Origin: Ceriagrion tenellum
Taxonomy: Eukaryota; Arthropoda; Insecta; Odonata; Coenagrionidae
Direction: 5' to 3'
Length of the DNA: 64,000 nucleotides
NCBI GenBank assembly: GCA_963169105.1
Contig: OY720639.1
Span: forward strand, 93,632,559 to 93,696,558
The notes under the pieces were generated by a model. That model searched no databases and was not told where the DNA came from. It saw nothing but the letters and a program-made list of their open reading frames with translations. Shown one piece after another: positions 25,381-34,650 of the stretch (within the stretch, counting starts at the first letter, position 1; every line of letters begins with the position of its first letter). The position numbers and the translations under genes were made by a program.

Positions 25381-25454
25381 TTCACGCCAAGAACACTGTA
25401 CACAGTGTTTTGGCGTGAATGAAAAACACTGTACACAGTGTTCTTTATTCACGC
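25381..25454. repeat. clustered palindromes
   Basis: TTCACGCCAA and TTGGCGTGAA bracket a near-palindrome AACACTGTACACAGTGTT (25392-25409). The same 18-mer occurs again at 25425-25442, followed by TTCACGCG. This could extrude as a cruciform or form a transcript hairpin. Confidence 0.8.
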
Positions 25455-25940
25455 GTAAGTCGCAAGATGATGGATTTTGGTTGTCATGGTGAAGATTTGG
25501 GGCTGCCTTAGGTGGTTGGTCATTGGAGGTATGCTGATCTCGAGCGCACTGAATCGAATTGTTTGCTTGATAATTCGGGTCGCGGAATTGAAAATAAATC
25601 GTTTTATTTTCAACGGTATTGCGATTTTATTCCATATCATTTCTGTCTTATACATAAAAGGGAGCCTTTCTCCAACCATCACTGGGCGCCCGGAATTAGT
25701 TTATGGGCCTTGAATGACCAATAACCCGAGACTAGGTCCTCACACTTATCATCACGATCTTGAGGAGTTCAGTGTACTTACTTTTTTCTCTCGAGGAAGA
25801 ATATCTCTTCCAAACTCCCATTTTGGATGATGAAATGATATTCCCTTTTTGTGAAAATTCCCTGCGCTGACTCTTGTTTGTTCAATTAATATGCAACTAC
25901 TCGACTAAATTAAAGTCGTTTTCAGCCAAAGGCTCAATTA

Positions 25941-25989
25941 AAAATTTCCGTTTCGATTAACTCAAGAGTCAATCGAAACGGAAAATTTT
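25941..25989. repeat. hairpin-forming inverted repeat
   Basis: Left arm AAAATTTCCGTTTCGATTAA, right arm TCAATCGAAACGGAAAATTT, about 20 paired bases around an 8-nt loop. No coding or element context recognised. Confidence 0.8.
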
Positions 25990-26733
25990 GGTACAAGTTA
26001 CACTCTGGAGCTAATCGAGATCTTTCATTCAAGCACGAGAGATGGAAATCCGCGGAGAAATTAGGTTGCAGTTAGAATTCCTTTCGGCCGAATTTATAAT
26101 TTTAATTCGAATCTGACTTTTCCAGCCTTGATCTTCGCCCAAGACTCATACCCAAAGTCAAGTGGAAACGTGGAATGCGCTATACGTCCTTCGTACTCAA
26201 AGTGATGAAGTTTGGGCAAAAAAATTAATGTACCGCTAGCCCGGATTCACCATTTGGCAGATTAAGCTTTTCCCTAGACCGACAAATTTATTAGGGTGTG
26301 TTTTCCATGACCATTTTTTACAGAGGCTTAACACTTATAGTTCTTATTTTGTAAAATATAAAAAATTTACGAGCCGAGTCGGAATAGGCGCCTCGCGTCT
26401 TCGGCCACAGATCTCTTTAGAAATTTTAAAATATTAGTTTTCCGTTGCGATTGGAGATGAGGAGGTGAGCTATCTTTCTTTCTAGTCGGCTACAAAAGTA
26501 GTTAATACCTATTCGGCTACAAAAAGTAAATCCAGATGTTCAAAGAGGTGTTTGGTGAAGAGTGAAGCGGTATACTCCTTCCTTAAAACATGATCGTGCT
26601 CTTTCGCCCTCTTGTTGAATTTTCTTCCTGTAGGTCCAGCGCCATGCTATAGTATGGAGCACGTCAATTTTATATAGAGATATTTCTATTTTTATTCCTA
26701 TGTTCCTTTATCATCATTGGTCGTGCAATCCTA

Positions 26734-26936
26734 AAGGCCGCTTTACATGGTGCATTATTTTACAAACGAATGCATCATAAAATATGCAAGAAACGGAATG
26801 AGAATAGAGCAGGCTCTATTTCCCGTTCAGTCATTCTGACAATCTTGCAATTTTCCGCTTTACACTGTACAATTTTCCTCATGCAAGAGTTCATACATTC
26901 GTTTGTACAATAAAATGTATCGTGGAGAGCGGCCTA
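26734..26936. mobile_element. AGGCC-ended MITE, copy 3
   Basis: Left end AAGGCCGCTTTACATGGTGC, right end (reverse complement) AGGCCGCTCTCCACGATACA. Inserted in the RTE fragment where the paralogue reads TTCTAATATTGG, implying a short TA or TAA duplication. Confidence 0.8.
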
Positions 26937-27178
26937 AGATTGGTTGATGCAGCCTTTCATCCTTCCCTATCTAATGCTAGTTCCCTTAACCCGGATGACT
27001 CAAGAGCAAGTGAGCTAATGAACTTTGTGTACTTTGTAAATGTGAAGTGACTCCTCACCATATACCCAAGCCAGACCTCGCAGTGAACATTGTAGCAGCA
27101 TTTCCCAAAACACAAGCCATCCCCCAACTAAGGAACAAGTGCTCCCCTCCCACTCTCCCATACTTACCACTCACCTGA

Positions 27179-27330
27179 AAACCCGGATGACTCAAGTGAA
27201 CTGATGAACTTTGTGTACTTTGTAAATGTGATCATGGCTCCTCACCATATACCCATACCATACCTCCCACAGTGTAAATTGTAGTTGAATTTCCCAAAAC
27301 ACAAACTATGAATTTTTCCCCTTTCCACCC
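27179..27330 (+). repeat. second tandem monomer of the ribozyme element
   Basis: Repeats 26989-27122 with substitutions. The junction reads CACCTGAAAACCCGG, which equals the two flanks of a hammerhead (CACCTGA and AAACCCGG) with stem II removed. Confidence 0.65.
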
Positions 27331-27471
27331 CCTAGCCCTTCCACACCTCCAAGCAACCCTCCCCCCCACGCCCGCCTTCCATACCCCCTCACGCCCCCTC
27401 TCCCAGATTCCTTCCCCTCCCGTATCGCGAACCTGTTTATATATGTAGAGTGACGGATGTTGTATTTGCAC

Positions 27472-27991
27472 TAGAGGTGGGAATTTCGGTTCATTTTGTG
27501 GATTCGGTTCATGGGATTTGATTCGTGGCAATGATTCGGTTCTTTAAATCGTTCATAATGAACCGAATGAACCAAATCCACGAGTGAATCTCGAATCCAT
27601 GTGAATCTCGAATCCGTGTGAATCTCGAATCCAACTGAATCTCGAATCCAAGTGAATCTCGAATCCATGTGAATCTGTCGACTTACTGCATTTCAAATAT
27701 TAGTGTGCGAAATAACAAACAAAAAAGTGAAGTGTGATGTTCCAATTCGGAAACACAAGACAAGGTGTTTCAAGGGTATTTACAGGGTTCTTATTGAACG
27801 ATTTGGAGGATTCGGAGAATTGCTATCAGAATCTTCTTCACAAATCGTTCATGTTGAACTATTTGGATTCGGCGGATTTGATTCTTCCATCAAATCGTTC
27901 ATTTTGAACGATTCGAGTGGAAAACGTAGATTCGATTCATGCCATTGAATCGTTCACTCTGAACGATTCATTCATGAACGACACAGCTCTA
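27472..27991. mobile_element. hAT-like non-autonomous element in the ribozyme element
   Basis: 520 bp with 8-bp duplication ATTTGCAC (27464-27471 and 27992-27999). Termini are TAGAGGTGGG and, from the right, TAGAGCTGTG. Interior is built of GAATCTCGAATCC-type and GATTCGGTTCAT-type subrepeats, so the open frames here are repeat artefacts. It interrupts the sequence just upstream of the hammerhead core. Confidence 0.8.
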
Positions 27992-27999
27992 ATTTGCAC

Positions 28000-28032
28000 C
28001 TGAAGATGACACGAAGTGTCGAAACCCGGGTC
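28000..28032 (+). ncRNA. hammerhead-ribozyme-like motif A
   Basis: Order CTGAAGA, stem II GACAC/GTGTC around GAA, GAAA, stem III ACC/GGT, then C as cleavage residue (GTC). CTGAAGA fits CUGANGA. Stem I is not obvious, possibly because of the nearby insertion. Confidence 0.55.
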
Positions 28033-28340
28033 TTGTTATTAAACCTATAGTGGAGTATACAAAGTTTTATTTAAGTTACTATGAATTACTTCCACAAAGT
28101 CAAGCCTGGAACCATTCCTTTGTGCTAGTTCCCTTACTTCCTGGTTGCTCTTCCTATATATTTTCCTCTTTATTTGGTCCAGAACTTATTTTTGGGTCTT
28201 CCTCTGGGGACTTTTCTTTCTAATATACCTTCAATGATGTTCTTCACCAACCCATTGTGCCTCAGAGTGTGTCCCTTTCTATATCTTCTGTTATTTGGGC
28301 TATTCATCTGTTAGTATAGGTTCCTGGCTGATTTTATTCG

Positions 28341-28990
28341 ATGCTGCTTTGCTTAACTGATTTTTCCCATTTTCGTTAAAACTACCAATTGTTAACCTGT
28401 TCCTGTGTTTTAATTTTTGTGATCTATTGTTCGGTCCATTTCATCTCATAAGATGTTCAAGATACATGCGGAAATCGTACTTCCTTGTATCCACACGCCA
28501 CACCCTCAGCCAAACAAGCGATGGACAATGAATCTGGCAATCGCAGATGCGATGATTGTCACCGTCGGTAACTTCCTCGGAGGAATCTCTTGCTTACCAT
28601 TATCAACAGCCATCAATTCGAGGATTACTTTGCGCCAGATCATCACCCACTTCGCCTTACAGATAAACACTTCGATTCAGATACAGATAAACACTTCAGG
28701 CTGTTCGATGAGTCCTCTTGATAACGCTGTTGGGGATTTGCCTGATTCATTCCATCCTTGACCTTCATTCGTATTACTTCCCTTTCGCCTCTCCTTGCAT
28801 TATTGCGACAATTGGAGGCCGTCGAGTCTCGTAATGTGTCCACTTTCAATTGCTCCAGTTTTTGCTTTCCAAACCTCGAGTGACTACGGCTTACTGCTCC
28901 TGATTGTTTTTGATCAGTGAATTCGTACAGTTGCAAAAACATTAATCCTAACAGTCCCTCTATCAATGGCAACTGTCGTATAGTGTAGTA
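28341..28990. other. non-coding, nothing firm
   Basis: Contains a minus frame (28643-28972) and plus frame (28453-28761) without recognisable motifs, plus a short direct repeat of CAGATAAACACTTC. No element ends identified. Confidence 0.4.
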
Positions 28991-28994
28991 CGTG

Positions 28995-29660
28995 TTTGTC
29001 TGTACATATACATACTACTCTGCGAGCGACCGCATGGGCGTGTGGCAGGGAGTGTTAGGTAACCAGCCGTGTAAAGATGTAAGGGATAAGGTTTTGGCAG
29101 GAGAAATGGTGACGTGTATTATGGGAGTGTATTTAGAGGAGCTTAGTTTTTACTGTGGTCGCTTGTTGTGCGCGGAAAGAACGAGCTTTTGTGCCTATCT
29201 GTTCGGCGGTGTATCTCTCTTATTTTATCGCTTCTGTCAGATCTAGAAATGTAGTGAGGAGTCATGATGATATTCTCTGTGTCACTCTGAAACACACCAT
29301 TAATGAATTTCTCAAGCAATCTAAGCGTAGAGTGTAGCCTCCGAGTCTCTAGGGGCTCCCACCTTTATCCTTCTGAAAGTTGTGAGACACTGTATTTTCG
29401 CTCGTAGTAGTTTTTACGAAAGCGTGCTGTTTTTCCTTTGTATTTTATTATTTTTTTTGGTTAAATCTTTATGACCAGGGTCTCAAATGCTCGCGGCGTA
29501 CTCGAGGTGTGGCCTAACCAGAGCGAAGTAGCATCTCTCTTTGACTTTTACATCTGAGGGCCTTCCTATTATACGCTTAACAAAACCTAGTTTCTATAAC
29601 GCTGTGCTGCATATGTTTTGTATGTGTGTTCCCCACGCAATATTAGAAGTTAAGGTAATT
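28995..29660 (-). mobile_element. LINE (subfamily B), 3' part
   Basis: Minus strand reads KERCYFALVRPHLEYAASI, then EPLETRRLHSTLRLLEKF, FQSDTENIIMTPHYISRSDR and DKIREIHRRTDR. The 3' UTR ends near GCCACACGCCCATGCGG. It is the C-terminal tail downstream of the RT domain of a CR1/Jockey-like non-LTR element. 5'-truncated, broken by stops. Confidence 0.8.
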
Positions 29661-29754
29661 CGCTTCCAAGGAGGCTTATGCTAATTCATCAAATGTCGTA
29701 GTTACGTGAGCTGAAATTGGGTAGTGTGTAATACGTGTTGGCGAGAACTCACCC

Positions 29755-29945
29755 CCAGGCCAATAATCCCTTCCTTATTATGTAGATACTAACCATCTAG
29801 CTCCATGTGATCCTATTTTCTAGCATGTCTCATTTAAATATCGTAGTTGCATGTCAATAGTGCATGTTTGGTGATCTTTACCCCTTGCCATACACCCTCG
29901 TGGTGGCTCGCAGGGTATTTCGTAGATGTAGATGGGCGTAGCCAG
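29755..29945 (+). mobile_element. LINE (subfamily A) 3' UTR fragment
   Basis: Matches the reverse complement of 31380-31520, ending GGTGGCTCGCAGGGTATT and GTAGATGTAGATG, the hexamer tail of this family. No coding part remains. Confidence 0.75.
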
Positions 29946-30239
29946 CATTCATATTGGGAGATGGGGACAGCATACTCACCTGAAAATGTAAGAGAAGAGA
30001 TTGATAAAGCCATGCTATTGTGGAATGTGCTGCCATGTATATGGGATTCCTAAACTAACTATGAACAAGTTATCTTTCTCTGTGTACCTGTCTTTTCCAA
30101 TTTGTGTCAAGTACTGTCATTTATTTACTTCATTTGTGGAGTGGTGGGGGTAGCTGCCGACATTGGCTTCGCCCATGCCCTCGGCCACTCACCCCTGAGG
30201 TGGCTTGGAAGGTATTTTGTGTCTGTGGATGTAACTAGA

Positions 30240-30360
30240 TTTTTCCTGCAAACCGTCTTTAAATTTTTAATTAAAATTAATTTTTTAATTAATTTTAATT
30301 AATAATAAAATTAAAATTTTAATTAAAATAATTAATTTAAATTATTTATTTAAAAAAAAT
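30240..30360. repeat. AT-only low-complexity tract
   Basis: Interleaved TTAATTAAAATTAATT-type palindromes with no G or C for about 100 bases, directly upstream of hammerhead-like motif B. Confidence 0.85.
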
Positions 30361-30362
30361 GC

Positions 30363-30396
30363 CTGATGGTGACGATCATACGTCGAAACTCGGGTC
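30363..30396 (+). ncRNA. hammerhead-ribozyme-like motif B
   Basis: CTGATGG (last core base changed from A), stem II GACG/CGTC, GAAA, short stem III and GTC, followed by GTGTCTGTTATATTTTT and ATACGTGGTATTG. The last part matches the 3' region of motifs A, D and F. Likely decayed. Confidence 0.45.
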
Positions 30397-30399
30397 GTG

Positions 30400-31080
30400 T
30401 CTGTTATATTTTTCATACGTGGTATTGTAAAAGTTTGGTGAGTAAAATTTGTCCAGGTACAGCAATGATGCCAGTTTAAAGTAGTAAACATTACAAAAAC
30501 CTAAAATGAGGTACTACACGCACACATGAGAAAGAGGAAAAACTGGTTCAAAAAATATCGCCCAACATGAAAAGAGGGACAAGAGTTCGAGCTGTTAAAA
30601 TAGTGGGAAAAAGCTCTGCTGGCGAAGATGTTAAGGGATAGAGAAAATGGGAAATGCTATAGGGATATAAATGAAATTAGGGAATTCAGTTGATTGGTGT
30701 GGAATTAAATAGTGAGTGATGGGAAAAAAATGAGCGCTTGGTGAGTCATAGCCCAGGAATATGAATTATGAAGGAAAGAGAATTCGGAAATTTGTTGTTT
30801 TTAAAATCTATTTTCAAGGTGTATGTGTACGTGAGAACGTGTGACTAGATTCAAAGTATCAGCTTGCACAAAGCAAGTTCGGCTTTTTGTCAGGCTTTTT
30901 TCGATTTCCAACTACTGTACTAGTATTTAGGTCAATCCCTGACGGTTGAGGTCGTAGACGCGACAGGTAAGGTCACGGCTTTACCGGTCGCGTCTACCTC
31001 GTACTCTGTGTTGACTCGCAGTGCAGGGTATTCCTATCATTAAATTTTCCTATAGTTCATCGCGTTAGCTGTAAGATGCA
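30400..31080. other. non-coding with one strong hairpin
   Basis: No genes seen. The 3' region of motif B ends within the first 100 bases. GAGGTCGTAGACGCGAC (30948-30964) pairs with GTCGCGTCTACCTCG (30987-31001), enclosing a second stem GGTAA/TTACC. Confidence 0.6.
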
Positions 31081-31084
31081 TGAT

Positions 31085-31349
31085 CTTTGACGAAATTTTG
31101 ATCTAGATTAATATTTTACCGGACGTGCAACATATTATGCTGGAGTCAAACTATTATGGAAGAAGCGATCACAGACATAAGATTAAATAAATATACCACA
31201 GAACCGGTAGATTTGTAATTTCATTCTTTCCACGTACAATTATGGACCATAATAGTTGCGTTAGATCAGTTCTGTGAAACTTTTGCCCTCACTGGGAAAG
31301 TAAGTTTTGTGATAAATATCTTACCATCATTACTAACTCCATCCACATC
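31085..31349 (+). mobile_element. LINE (subfamily A) C-terminal fragment
   Basis: Encodes ILPDVQHIMLESNYYGRSDH-like sequence, then 3' UTR. It stops where a minus-strand LINE begins with its own 3' end, giving a tail-to-tail pair. Confidence 0.65.
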
Positions 31350-31995
31350 TACGTAATACCCTGCGAGCCACCACGAGGGTGTGTGGCAGGGGGTGAAGAT
31401 CACCAAACATGCACTATTGCCATGCAACTAGGATATTTAAGGGAGACATGCTAGAGAACAGGGTTACATGCAGCTAGAGGGTTAGTATCTACATAATAAG
31501 AAAGGGATTATTGGTTGTTATTACATGCATCATGCACTACAGACTACTCTAACTATATTTCACCTACCTATCCCTTTGCTCTAAGCTGCCTATTGTTCTC
31601 TCTTATGGTACGCGGGAAAAATGACATTTTAAATCTATCGGTACGACAATCTATCTCTCTAATCTTGTTAATATGATCAAACCTAGCATAATACGCAGGG
31701 GTTTTCAATATATATCTAACGTCATCTGTGAACAAATCGGTTTCGAATTTACTTAAAAGGTTAAACCTAAATTTTAATCTGCGTTCCGATAGTAATTCCC
31801 ATCCTAGTTCTTCTATAAAATTCGTAACACTTATACAATTATCACAACGGCCTTTAACAAATCTAGCGGATCTCCTTGGCACACGCTCTAATTCTTTTTT
31901 CAAACCTTCCTCGTACGGATCCCATATACTACTCAACCCGCATGAAATTCCCGACAAGATTTGGTACCTTGTAGTACTTTTTATCAGTCGCATTA
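31350..31995 (-). mobile_element. LINE (subfamily A), 3' part with open frame
   Basis: The minus frame 31568-31993 encodes WDPYEEGLKKELERVPRRSA, RFVKGRCDNCISVTNFIEEL and GWELLSERRLKFRFNLLSKF, ending KMSFFPRTIRENN. The 3' UTR starts at the ACATCTACG terminus (31350). The tail frame is uninterrupted, which suggests a fairly young copy. Confidence 0.85.
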
Positions 31996-32199
31996 ATAAT
32001 ACTAACCAGTAGTTGTATCTTAACTAGTGTGCTGCATTGTAGCATGTTCGTCTGCGTAGCACTCTCTTTGTTTCTGATCCGACTGCGCATTGTTTTCCTG
32101 ACTGCTGTTGGCCTGCACCTCGCGGCTGGCGGATATTGCGCGGTTCTGGTTTGAACTTGGATGAGTGCTGCTTGCCTGGTGTGGAATCTCCCGCAGATA

Positions 32200-32560
32200 G
32201 AAGGTTGGAACCTCTATCCGATCGAAAGGGGAAATATTGATTAATGGTTCACGACAGTTGATATAGACTACTTTTGCTGGACGTTCAACATGTTTTGCTA
32301 TGGCCAAATTATTATTGCAGAAACGATGATGGGCATTAAATAAAGGAAATAGACGGCAGAACCGATTGGTTTGAAATTACATTTTTTTCCTCGTGAAATA
32401 AGGGACTTTAATAGTTGCTTGAGATCAATTATGGGACACTTTGACCCTGTCTACGTAAAATAGGTTTTTGCACTCGTGCTAAATATCTTAACATCATAAT
32501 TAGTTACTAACTTTGCATGCTATTTCCGGCATGATATAGCTCTTGCATGATTTAGTATCT
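32200..32560 (+). mobile_element. LINE fragment, decayed
   Basis: Weak matches to the tail domain (GGAACCTCTATCCGATCG, CGTTCAACATGTTTTGC, GCAGAACCGATTGG) then 3' UTR-like ATTATGGGACACTTTGACCC. Frames are destroyed. Confidence 0.5.
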
Positions 32561-32564
32561 TGTA

Positions 32565-33200
32565 GTGTTTATATATTTGTGAAACGATGCTACGATAAGT
32601 TGGCTAGTGTGTCTGGACTGTTAGAAGAATTAGGATGGGAATCGCTATCACAGCGTAGATTAAATTATAGGCTTAACCTCCTAAATAAATTTCAGGAAAA
32701 TCATTTCTCTGACGACGTAAAAAACATACTATTAACCCCTTCGTACTACGGCAGATTAGATCGCGCCAATAAAATTAGAGAGCTAGATTGAAGAACCGAT
32801 AGGTATAAAATGTCATTTTTTCCGCGTACCATTAGGGACCATAACAGCTGTGATCGTCGTCATGAATAGTTCGAGTATTGACAATAGGCAGGCAGTAAAT
32901 CTTTCTCATTATATTCTCTACTCTCTTATTTATGTATGATGTAAATATTGATGTTCTTATTTATGCATGATATTTGGAATCTGTAGTAGTAGTCTTTGTA
33001 TCCCTTGCATGTTGGAACGATTGAAGATAGAATGTTTCTTGGGTATTAGATTTTTAATTGGCGCTTTGCATGTGTGGTACGCGGGTTTTAATGTAATGTG
33101 GGTGTTCTTCCACATCATTCATGCATGCCTGGTGCGAAAGCACCCCCTGCCACACACCCTTTTGGTGGCTTGCAGGGTATGACGTAGATGTAGATCTCTT
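32565..33200 (+). mobile_element. LINE (subfamily C), 3' part
   Basis: Encodes VKRCYDKLASVSGLLEEL, GWESLSQRRLNYRLNLLNKF and DDVKNILLTPSYYGRLDRAN. The 3' UTR contains CATGCCTGGTGCGAAAGCAC and ends GGTATGACGTAGATGTAGAT. Almost the same as 55845-56430. Confidence 0.85.
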
Positions 33201-33204
33201 GTAG

Positions 33205-33770
33205 TCATTATAACAAGTAGTCGTATATTAGGTGGTGTACTCTATGGCAGCGGTTCCCAATTTTTTTTTGCCTACGGAACACTTATTGATTCACGTATTT
33301 TTGGTGGAACCCTACCTCGAGAGTTGCAAATTAACTCGACTATAATGTTGTTTTAAGGTTCGGTAGGTACATGATGTATGTATGAAATGGAATTTTGGAT
33401 TGAAATCTTTTAAATGAAGAAAATTAAAAATGCGTGTAAATGCCTGTTTTTTAAGACAGTAGTGCCTCATTCGCGGAACCCCTGTGACCCTTTCAGGGAA
33501 CCCCAGGGTTCCCCGGAACACCATGAGGGAACCGCTGCTCTATGGTATCATGTTCACCTATGTAGCAATCTCCTAGTTTCTGGTCTGACCGCGCCCTGTT
33601 CTGCTGACTGTTTTTGGCCTGTGCATGGCATCCGTGGGAACGTGAGTGGTTCCGACTTCAGTTGTGTGCGTGGTCTTCAGGCCTGTGGGATGTGGTCTTC
33701 AGGCCTGGTGTGGAATCATCCCGTGCAACTCACCCTAATGGTGGCTTGAACAGTATTTCGTGATTGTGCG
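33205..33770 (+). mobile_element. LINE 3' UTR fragment split by an hAT MITE
   Basis: ACAAGTAGTCGTATATTAGG and GTGGTGTACTCTATGG, then after the insertion TATCATGTTCACC and TTTCTGGTCTGACCGCGCCC, and a tail ACTCACCCTAATGGTGGCTT. Comparable to 46060-46480. Confidence 0.65.
33248..33537. mobile_element. hAT-like MITE, perfect 8-bp duplication
   Basis: 290 bp. Terminal repeats CAGCGGTTCCC and GGGAACCGCTG are perfect over 11 bp. Target duplication is CTCTATGG at 33240-33247 and 33538-33545. No transposase. The host sequence is a LINE 3' UTR. Confidence 0.9.
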
Positions 33771-34514
33771 TACGCGCTGGCCGGATTCGACTCCTACAGC
33801 ATCTTAAGAGCCCATCTTGGCCCTGGTTGAATTGCGAGTGCTAGTTTAGTGTTCTTTCATCCCTTCTCAGCGCTCCTGTAAATTCGTCAAGTGTGTGGCC
33901 GTAGGCCTCGATAAATGCACTCTCACTCGTTGGAACGCTCGTTATCGAACGCATAACCTTATGCGTCTCTTCGCTAACCTTTCTCTGGCCTCATTTCATT
34001 ATTCCAACTCCCGTTAAGACGGTGAGTGGTAGCATCTCTGTTGAAAAGCGGCAAATCCTATCAGTGGGCACTCTGAGATAGCGTATGACATCTATCTGTC
34101 CTACAAACTATCTCTCTTATTTTAAGCAATTGATCTGATCCATCACAATGGCAAAGGTGAAGTTATTCCGATCAAATTTCATCGGGAGATAATTCTTTAT
34201 CTTCGCCGAGATAGAAATGAATAATCTTCCTCAATATCTATTAATAACTTCCTTCCACGTGGGATGCCATTTCCGCGATTTTTCGACCTTTGGGATTCTA
34301 TGCTTTTTATACAATTATAGCTATTATGATATCCTTTTGGGAACTAACGATTATTTCGTGATGACCTGTTTGAACGATGGATTCACTTGTATATACGAGG
34401 GTAAATGGGGACAAAGTTCATGCGTGGAAAAACATTGCATCGCGTAAACCTGTCGCATTGCGCGAATGCATGAACGTACGTCCACACAGCTACCCCTGTT
34501 ACTTTGTAAATGAT
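33771..34514. other. non-coding, nothing recognised
   Basis: Short frames only, and no motif I could assign. Confidence 0.5.
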
Positions 34515-34650
34515 AAGTATAACTTGGTTTTTCCACATAGATTTATTACAACAATACGACCTAGGTTTCGACTAAGGTCTGTAAAGGCTAAGGTTGTCTC
34601 ACTCACGGCTCGGGCTCCTATTGGCTTGACGTCACTGACGACCCAAAGCC
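34515..34650 (-). repeat. inverted partner of 36930-37160
   Basis: GATAAGTATAACTTGG, TTTTTCCACATAGATTTATT, CGACCTAGGTTTCGAC, AAGGTTGTCTCAC and TGACGTCACTGACGACCC occur in the same order as in the reverse complement of 36930-37160. It contains the 3' half of a hammerhead-like motif (GTCGAAACCTAGGTC on minus). Confidence 0.75.

Larger units (their letters stand above)
26989..28122 (+). mobile_element. ribozyme-bearing Penelope-like/retrozyme-like element
   Basis: A 1134-bp insertion flanked by a perfect 14-bp duplication TGCTAGTTCCCTTA (26975-26988 and 28123-28136) in an RTE fragment. It starts with two tandem monomers (26989-27178 and from 27179), each opening AACCCGGATGACTCAAG and sharing ACTTTGTGTACTTTGTAAAT, CTCCTCACCATATACCCA and TTTCCCAAAACACAA. 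A C-rich tract, a secondary hAT-like insertion and a hammerhead-like motif follow. The 3' end has a GTGGA ... TTCCAC stem. No open frame, so non-autonomous. Family knowledge: Penelope-like elements and retrozymes carry hammerhead motifs in terminal repeats. Confidence 0.7.
26700..28340 (-). mobile_element. RTE-type LINE fragment, twice interrupted
   Basis: RTE 3' sequence (ATTGGTCGTGCAATCCTA, then GGTTGATGCAGCC, CTAATGCTAGTTCCCTTA, then TTCCTCTGGGGACTTTTC) matches 19340-19580 and 20165-20290. It is split by a MITE (26734-26936) and by a ribozyme-bearing element (26989-28122). The uninterrupted paralogue at about 19340-19410 shows the empty sites. Confidence 0.75.

Noticed and set aside
27232..27668. 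Minus-strand ORFs with Gly/Arg-rich and SRFTWIRD-like repeats
   Set aside because: The first reads through a C-rich tract and the second through GAATCTCGAATCC subrepeats of an hAT-like element. Both are composition artefacts.
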